Below, in pieces: positions 57,890-64,000 of a DNA stretch of 64,000 nucleotides (within the stretch, counting starts at the first letter, position 1; each line of letters begins with the position of its first letter). The notes beneath the pieces were generated by a model. The model saw only the letters and a list, made by a program, of their open reading frames with translations. It was not told the DNA's origin and made no database searches. Position numbers and translations under genes: made by a program. The stretch is from Rhipicephalus microplus (taxonomy: Eukaryota; Arthropoda; Arachnida; Ixodida; Ixodidae). Location: contig NC_134710.1 in assembly GCF_043290135.1 (NCBI RefSeq), forward strand, positions 205,890,692 through 205,954,691. Reading direction: 5' to 3'.

Positions 57890-59225
57890 CTGGGTCACTA
57901 GTGACACAATGGGACTCGCGCGACTTCATCACGCCTATCTCCCGCGTAAGCACTATTCACACCTTCCACATGCATATAAAAGGAAACGCCGTCCACACAG
58001 TAACAACTTGATATCTTTTGCCCACGCCAATGATCTGATCAGTAGTGACTCAGGGGACGTCATCACGCATATCACTCATGCACGCACTGTCTTAACCTTC
58101 CGTCATGCATATCAAACAAAACGTCTTTGAAAGGGCGGTAGCTTGATAACTAAAACTCGGCCAAGTGACTTGATCACCAGTGACTATTGTGACGTCATCA
58201 TACCTAACACTCACGCAAGCACTCTCTAACCCACCTTCATGCATATCAAACGAAACGTCTTTGAGAGTGTAATTACTTGAACGCTGTTACTCGGCCTAGG
58301 GACCTGATCACTAGTGACTTGCGTGACGTGATCACGCATAACAACCACGCAAGCACTGTCTAACATGCCTTCATGCATATCAAACGAAACGTCTTTGAGA
58401 GGGTAATAACTTCAACGCTGTCACTCGGCCTAGTGACGTGATCACTAGTAACTCGCGTGACGTCATCACGCCTAACACTCTCGCAAGTGCCCTCTAATGT
58501 GCCTTCATGCATATCAAACGAAACGTCCTTGAGAGGGTAATAACTTGAACGCCGTCACTCGGCCAATCGACTTGATCACTAGTGACTCACGATACGTCAT
58601 CACACCTAACACTCACGCAAGCACTCTCTAACCTGCCTTCGTGCAAATCAAACGAAACGTAATTGAAGTTGTAATAACTTGAATGCTTTTACTCGGCCTA
58701 GTGACCTGATCAGTAGGGACGTGCGTGACGTCATCGTGCCTAACACCCACGCAAGCACTATTTAACCTGCCTTCATGCACATCAAATGAAACGTCTGGGA
58801 AAGGGTAATAACTTGAACGCTATCACTCGACCTAGTAACGTGATCACTAGCGACTCACGTGACGTCATCTCGCCTATCACCCAAGCAGGCAATGTCTAAC
58901 CTGTCTTCCTGCATATCAAACGAAACGCCTTCGAGAGGGTAATAACTTGAACGCTGTAACCCGGCCTAGTGACGTGATCACTAGTGACTCACGTGACGTC
59001 ATCATGCCTAACACCCACGTAGTGTTGTCCTAACCTGTCTTTATACATATCAAACAAACCATCTTTGAGAGAAGAGTAACGTCACACTTATGACTCAGCC
59101 AACCGACTTTATCACTAGTGACTCACATGACGTCATCACACCTAACACTCACGCAAGCATTCTCTAATGTGCCTTCATGAATATCAAACGAAACGTCGTT
59201 GCTAGAGTAATAACTTGAAGGCTGT
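57890..59225. repeat. 134 bp satellite, about ten units, with TGACGTCA motifs
   Basis: The GACGTCATC[AG] landmark occurs at 57922 (as GACTTCATCAC), 58056, 58191, 58325, 58459, 58593, 58727, 58861, 58995 and 59129, that is every 134 bases (one interval is 135). Each unit has CTAACACTCACGCAAGCACT, TTCATGCATATCAAACGAAA, GTAATAACTTGAACGCTGT, a GATCACTAGTGACTC palindromic core, and the CRE-like TGACGTCA. Divergence between units is moderate. Confidence 0.96.
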
Positions 59226-59744
59226 TGTAGGCAGCATCTGCTAGTAAAAAAACTGACTGCTCGCGCTGCACAGCCGTTCACCTGCCAACCGGCATAAGTA
59301 GGCACTGGTTCGTGCGTTTTCAATTCAGTCAATGGCGTCTTTACATGGCTTTCGCTTCACTTGATGCTTTTCTTGACTCGAATAGACGCGATTGAAGCAA
59401 CAGTACCTTAAAGCCGTAGTGGGGTACAACCAAACATTAGCGTCCCACCTCTCGTCGAAGGCAACGCTTTTCCCGCATTTAATAAATAAGAAAAATAAAG
59501 GCGAAATGACAATGAAGCATTTCCAAACCAAAATCAATCATGCCACATTCAACCGATACCCTCAACACTGTGCGACGCATTTACCCCACACTCTAAGCCA
59601 AATTACCCGAAAAAGGAGTAACAGAGCCCAATAGGCGCGCGCGATGAACGGATAGACCGTTGAGGAGCAACCACAGAGAGAAGCGTGCCGCACGAAACCA
59701 CTTAGTCTCCAAACACACTCCAAAGAGATGAACCGCCCGGGGAT
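59226..59744. other. Intergenic, nothing recognised
   Basis: Sequence between the satellite and the inverted copy of the TTAA element. No feature is supported. Confidence 0.4.
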
Positions 59745-61520
59745 AGACCTCTCCCTGTTTGTAAACAGTGTGACGTCACTGCGGGCACCCCGCCCCCCAT
59801 ACCCTCACTCGAAGAAGGTGCTGGTTGGTGAGAAAGTTCCTCAGACGGCGTCTTTCTGCATGGCAGAGCTGCGTGTCTACATTCCTTCGACAGAAATTTC
59901 TACATTGCTATGTTCTAAAGCCACAGCTTTTGAAAGAAGGGGGTCGCGGAAGGGTCACTGCTCATAGTGTGGAAATTTGCTCGTCCTAGCTGGATGGATG
60001 AAGAAACTTTGTTTAGAGTACTGAGAGACGCGACTAGCACACAGTGGGATTCACCCACGTAGATGGCAGCCATAAAAAAAAATCTGATTTTTTTCTAAAG
60101 CGAACGTTTTGAATGTACACGGTTATACAGGCACTTTGAGAAATATTTGCGTGACATGGATGTAAACTCATTGGATTTCCATCGTGGCGTGTGCAATGCA
60201 GTTTTAAACGAGGTACAGCATTGGCGGCAGCATGGTTTTGAGCTGCTGTGCGCGACATGGCGCATAAGATTCTCACTCATTGCCCAAAAGTCTGATCGGA
60301 GATGAATGAAAAAAAAAAGAAACACTTCTTGCCGTAGGTTAGTCTGAGCTTAACATATCTTCATAAAAATCAAAGTAAAATTCTGCCACTGCGTTTTTTC
60401 AATAACCTAGTTAAAATTCATGTGATGTAAAACCCGACATCTTAATAATTTATAATATTATCTGGCACATTTATCTTGCTGCATTTGACACATATAACGT
60501 GTTTTCGTACCTATATTGCTTCTTTAGGCCCGATACACACTTCTTATGCCTATTGTCACTCCATAAAAATCTAGCCATAAAAGTAGAAAGTAGATAAGAA
60601 ACTAAAATTTCCACCGTTTCCATTAACACGAATCAGGTATTCGATAATACGAGTTGTATTCGTGGTGAAGCATATATGCAATGCAGATCCGGCAATGATA
60701 CAACATGCTTATAGCTCATGCGTAGTCGTATATATCCCCCGGAGATGCACTTTTATTTTTCTGCACGCCACGCATACGATATCTATACACTCGCAGATGA
60801 TCGCGTCAAATGTATTTTTACCTTCACTAAAATGTCAGATCGTAAAGTTCCATCGCCAACCAGTTACTGATACCGGCCCACAACGAATACTAGTGTTTTC
60901 GCAAACAGGGCGCATCGCGTTATTCTTACTGCACACACGGTTTGATTGATATGTGGGGTTTAACGTCCCAAAACCACCATATGATTATGACAGACGCCGT
61001 AGTGAAGGGCTCCGGAGATTTCGACCACTTGGGGTTCTTTAACGTGCGCCCAAATATGAGCACACAAGCCTACAACATTTTCGCCTCCATCGGAAATGCA
61101 GCCGCCGCAGCCGCGATTCGATCCCGCGACCTGCGGGTCAGCAGCCGAGTACCTTGGCCACTAGACCACCGCGGCGGGGCACTGCACACACAGTCAACAC
61201 TGTACATTTTCGAATACAATGCCCCTGTTCCTCGCACAGGCCGCCACGTGTGTTCACTTCTCTGAGATAAACAGCCAGCCAGCGTGGCGAATATTTCATC
61301 ACGCACTTTATCACACACCTACATGTTCTCTGCCACATACCACAGCTAATGTTGTCACTGTGAGATGGAGATTAGGCTTTCAAAAAGAAAAAAAAAACAT
61401 CGCCCCAAGCACCGAGCGCTTCACCCCACTAAGCCACTGGCGGGATTGTTTTGCCAACCACCGTCTCGCACGTGCACCGGTGACGTCACGCTGTGACGTA
61501 CCCCGGTAGAGGTCTATTGG
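59745..61520 (-). mobile_element. Second, partial copy of the 3.3 kb TTAA element, inverted
   Basis: In reverse orientation this segment follows 42925-44812 throughout: ATAGACCTCTACCGGGGTAC at the right end, the GTGACGTCAC part, GAGAATCTTAT..., ACATTCAAAACGTTCGCTTT, and TGACGTCAC(A/T)CTGTTTACAAACAG at the left end. The outer 95 bp with the TTAA terminus are absent. It has its own Ruka SINE at 60939-61180. Confidence 0.88.
60939..61180 (-). mobile_element. Ruka-type SINE, complete, with 11 bp target duplication
   Basis: ACTGCACACAC flanks the SINE at 60928-60938 and 61181-61191. In reverse orientation the element shows the tRNA-like head at its right end (GGATTCGATCCCGCGACC is the B-box region in reverse) and the body CCCAAAACCACCATATGATT at its left. 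Confidence 0.92.
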
Positions 61521-62854
61521 TGTTGGTGGTGGTAGCGGTTAGAAGATGAGAAAAGGCACCTAATTTCTGCAGCCTGGTTGGGAGCACGGCACAGTGCCTG
61601 AAGTGTATTGCAGGCAGCGCGAAAAGCGTTGCCAAGGTGACCAGCCCTCCTTCTCCTCCACTGCTGGCTCAGTCATTGCCCGTATTTTGCCGGCGACGGT
61701 TGGCGTTGCGTCACGCTCGGAGTGCTCGACCACGGCCGCCTGGATTCGACGATCTAAGAATTACGACGTGGTGCTTGTGTGTACGCTTGGATGAGCGTGG
61801 GCTGCTGATTTTGCATTTCGCTGCACCCACGAAGTCTGGAGCAAGTCTCGACACGTCACCACGCCGCGCTGTATATATCTGGCTTCAAGATAGTCACTAA
61901 CAACACGCGACAGCAACAGTTGGGAAGGCCAGTATGGCGGCCGAGATGACAACAGGCCTATCAGATATATACTTCAGTCCGACTCAGGGCAGAAAACAGC
62001 GCTGGATTCTAAGGCAAGTAGGTTATCATTCTTTATTCTACTGTACTTGTCGCGTGTGCGATACGGAGCGCGCTTGCCGGAAACAGGCTCGGTCATGTTG
62101 TATATCGCACGCACGAAATACATCGCGAAGGTGAGCTTCGGCGTCTACAGTTCGTCTGTGCTTTGCGACCGCCTGGAAATCGGCCGCCATTGCCGTTGGC
62201 CTCCCGTACGCTCGCTCATCGAGGGCTCGCCTGTCTTCCGCGCCGCGATCAGCTCCGTGCTGACGATATTGGGCTGAGGCCTCGTCGCTGTGTTGGGAGC
62301 CGTCGAAAACACGTTGCGGTTTCTCGTAAAGAGCTTGGCGGTAGTATGTCGCGCGCTGTAAGTGCACCAGCACGGGCTTGCGGGGCTTTCGCTAGCGTTG
62401 GAACTCCCTGAAAATTGGTCACCATTACAGTTGGCTTTCCCGTCAGTCGGTCGCAACAGCTCGGCGCCGTCCGTTGGCCGCGGCGGCGGACTCACGTTTG
62501 CGCGCTGCACTCGCTTGAGTTTGTGGAAAAGGGTCGCTTTACCGTCGATTTCTTCGGCGCTAGCTCCAAACCAGCTTGGTGCTGTTAGTGGCGGCGGCCA
62601 AGCGTACGCTCGCTCTCCTGTTCGAAGTTTGCTGGCGGCAGACACTCCGCGTGCAGCGGCGTGTTTGGTCTCGCGTTCGCTTGCTCGAGGTGAACGACGT
62701 CGCTCGCTTAGGACTCGCCGACTTGTTAGCGGCACGGTGAATCGCGGAGTTGTGGCTGCGGCCGCCGCTCCTAAGCTGTTGCGCTACGGGGATCGAAATG
62801 AGTCTCTGATGATGTGTGACATCACGGTGAAATTATAAGCATGTCTTATCTCAC
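61521..62854. other. GC-rich sequence with possible promoter and small open frames, unknown
   Basis: GC content rises sharply after 61640. TATATAT at 61870-61876 is followed about 60 bases later by ATG at 61934 (MAAEMTTGLSDIYFSPTQGR), with a possible GC-type donor CTAAG|GCAAGT near 62012; this could be a promoter and first exon. A minus-strand frame of 196 codons (62735-62145) contains RPTDGAELLRPTDGKANC but no known domain. I cannot tell a CpG-rich host promoter from a retroelement leader. Confidence 0.3.
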
Positions 62855-62965
62855 GTACACGTTAAAGAACCCCAGGTGGTCAAAATTTCCGGAGCCCTCC
62901 ACTATGGCGTCTCTCATAATCATATAGTGGTTTTGGGACGTTAAACCCCACAAATCAATCAATTA
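62855..62965 (+). mobile_element. Ruka-type SINE, 5'-truncated copy
   Basis: CACGTTAAAGAACCCCAGGT, GGAGCCCTCCACTATGGCGT, TAGTGGTTTTGGGACGTTAA and the CAATCAAT tail. This is very close to the SINE consensus, so it is probably recent. The head is missing. Confidence 0.9.
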
Positions 62966-63065
62966 TCTCACGTATGTTTCATTTCACCATGCACGTATTT
63001 CTCATATGCATTCGTATTCATTTTCTGTCACGTGTGACTCCCTATTTTACATACTTATTGTGCAG

Positions 63066-63171
63066 CCGTGGGCACACACCGTGCTGAAGGCTGTATGCGC
63101 TGGCGTCTGCGATGCCTGTCATCCATCTCTTTCGTCCGAGCAGCTTCAGAAGGACTGTCCAAGATGTGAAG
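63066..63171 (+). other. Exon-like unit, first copy of a tandem duplication
   Basis: Starts after TTATTGTGCAG and ends before GGTAAAG-type donor GTAAAG. Reads PWAHTVLKAVCAGVCDACHP then SEQLQKDCPRCEG in one frame. A second frame (VGTHRAEGCMRWRLRCLSSI) is also open until a TGA near the end. The copy at 63301 has the same two alternative frames, so the coding frame, if any, is undecided. Confidence 0.45.
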
Positions 63172-63300
63172 GTAAAGTTATTTGTGTGTCATATTTTAAC
63201 GCTTGTTTTTATATTAACGTGCACGTACCTGTCATATGCGTGCATCTTCATCTTCTGTCACGTGTGTCTAACAATTTTTACTATATTATTGTACGTGCAG

Positions 63301-63446
63301 CCGTGGGAACACAACAGGCAGAAGGCTGCGTGCGCTGGCGTCTGCAATGCCTGTCATCTATCGCATCCGTCGGAGGAGCTCCACAAGGAGTGAACAAGAT
63401 GGGACAACGAGATTGGACTTGTACACTTCACCATGAATTCACTTAA
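63301..63446 (+). other. Exon-like unit, second copy, probable terminal exon
   Basis: Starts after ATTGTACGTGCAG, 235 bp from the first copy, and the preceding intron-like sequence is also duplicated. If spliced from the first copy (phase 1), the frame reads AVGTQQAEGCVRWRLQCLSS and runs to TAA at 63444-63446. AATAAA follows at 63479. The other frame (CAGVCNACHLSHPSEELHKE) stops at 63391-63393. It could be the end of a small cysteine-bearing gene or a non-coding transcript. Confidence 0.45.
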
Positions 63447-63714
63447 AAGAATGAAGAAACTTCATGTGTATGTAGAAAAATAAAAGATTTCGATGGCTCA
63501 CTTTTGTCTTTCGTTGTTGCCGTGACTGCGAAAGCAGTTACACTTGGGTGGCTGACTACTTTTTCGCGTGTTCTTTTCTGCGCAATTTGTTGCTCACTGT
63601 GGAGAAAAACAGGCGAAAAAAGTATCAGACCTGGCGGAAAATAAACAAAAAACAACGTTTGAACTGGAGACAAAAAGTTCATCCAATTGAAGTATTTGAG
63701 TGGATTAACCCTTC
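63447..63714. other. 3' flank of the exon-like unit, nothing else recognised
   Basis: AATAAAAG at 63479-63486 is a likely poly(A) signal for the preceding unit. The rest is unrecognised. Confidence 0.35.
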
Positions 63715-63930
63715 GTCAGGCAAGGTGCAACTGTGAGGACTAACGGTTGTTCGGTAAGGTGTAAATGTGGAGATTAACAGTCGCTCTATAATGTGCAAGT
63801 GTGAGGACTAAATGTTAGTCCTTTGAGGTGAACTGTGGGACTAACGGTTACTCACTAAGGTGTAAATGTGAGGACTAAATGTTAGTCCCTTGAGCTCGTT
63901 TGTAGGGACTAACTGTTAGAACTGGTGCCG
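63715..63930. repeat. Degenerate minisatellite with GGACTAA...TTAGTCC fold-backs
   Basis: The motifs AAGGTG(T)AAATGTG, GAGGACTAA[AC]..GTTAGTCC and TGTGGGACTAACGG recur with spacing of about 45-50 bp at least four times. GGACTAAATGTTAGTCC forms a short palindrome at about 63803-63822 and 63871-63890. Confidence 0.75.
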
Positions 63931-64000
63931 TTACTCCTTAAAGGGATTAATGGTTGTGGCAGCCCCATTAGTGTCCAAAAGGACGAACCACGCAACCTTT

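Noticed and set aside
57890..59225. CRISPR-like array (regular repeats)
   Set aside because: The 134 bp units are similar along their whole length, with no unique spacers, and the DNA is eukaryotic.
43593..61180. tRNA genes suggested by B-box-like sequences (GGGATTGAATCCC)
   Set aside because: They are the tRNA-derived heads of Ruka SINEs: no cloverleaf acceptor stem, fused to the SINE body, flanked by target duplications.

Overview
This is eukaryotic, intron-rich, repeat-dense DNA, almost certainly from a hard tick (Ixodidae). The main organism evidence is several copies of a tRNA-derived SINE of the tick 'Ruka' type (two are complete with target-site duplications), together with long introns, AATAAA signals, GT-AG splice sites and a mixed load of Tigger/pogo, hAT, Kolobok-like, Gypsy, BEL/Pao, CR1-like and I-superfamily elements. 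There are no prokaryotic features.

The one host gene I can identify with confidence runs left to right over the first 38.5 kb. It is the 3' half of a DnaJ-family (DNAJB12/DNAJB14-like) ER-membrane co-chaperone gene. Its last four coding exons lie at 1615-1697, 16754-16863, 28889-29052 and 36624-36742. All three junctions keep the reading frame, and a 3' UTR ends near 38.47 kb. The J domain lies upstream of the window. The visible part carries the single membrane segment and the C-terminal DUF1977 region.

The three introns (about 15.1, 12.0 and 7.6 kb) are packed with transposons. Intron 1 holds a 4.35 kb hAT-like element (2335-6681) with terminal repeats and a decayed two-exon transposase gene, a MITE, and a CR1-like fragment joined to a 5'-truncated Gypsy element with a 3' LTR. 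Intron 2 holds a nested stack: a full-length I-type LINE with a 15 bp target duplication, inside a TTAA-flanked Kolobok-like element, probably inside a second, more decayed relative. Two TA-flanked inverted-repeat elements follow. Intron 3 holds a BEL/Pao fragment split by a TA-flanked Tigger-like element.

From 38.5 kb to the end I find no certain host gene. This part contains an arginine-codon-rich tandem repeat, three CA microsatellites, a 3.3 kb TTAA-flanked element (42831-46130) and an inverted partial copy of it (about 59745-61520). Each of these two copies carries its own Ruka SINE and is empty at the other's SINE site. There are also a THAP-domain exon with a frameshift at an A tract, a MITE, a 95 bp tandem array, a 134 bp satellite with TGACGTCA motifs, an exact 21 bp coding-type repeat, and a tandemly duplicated exon-like unit near the right end.

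Nearly all the transposon coding sequence is broken by stops, frameshifts or deletions. The likely functional content is the DNAJ gene tail. The main interest of the window is its insertion history, its satellites and its fold-back structures. Family names rest on motifs read by eye; no database search was run.
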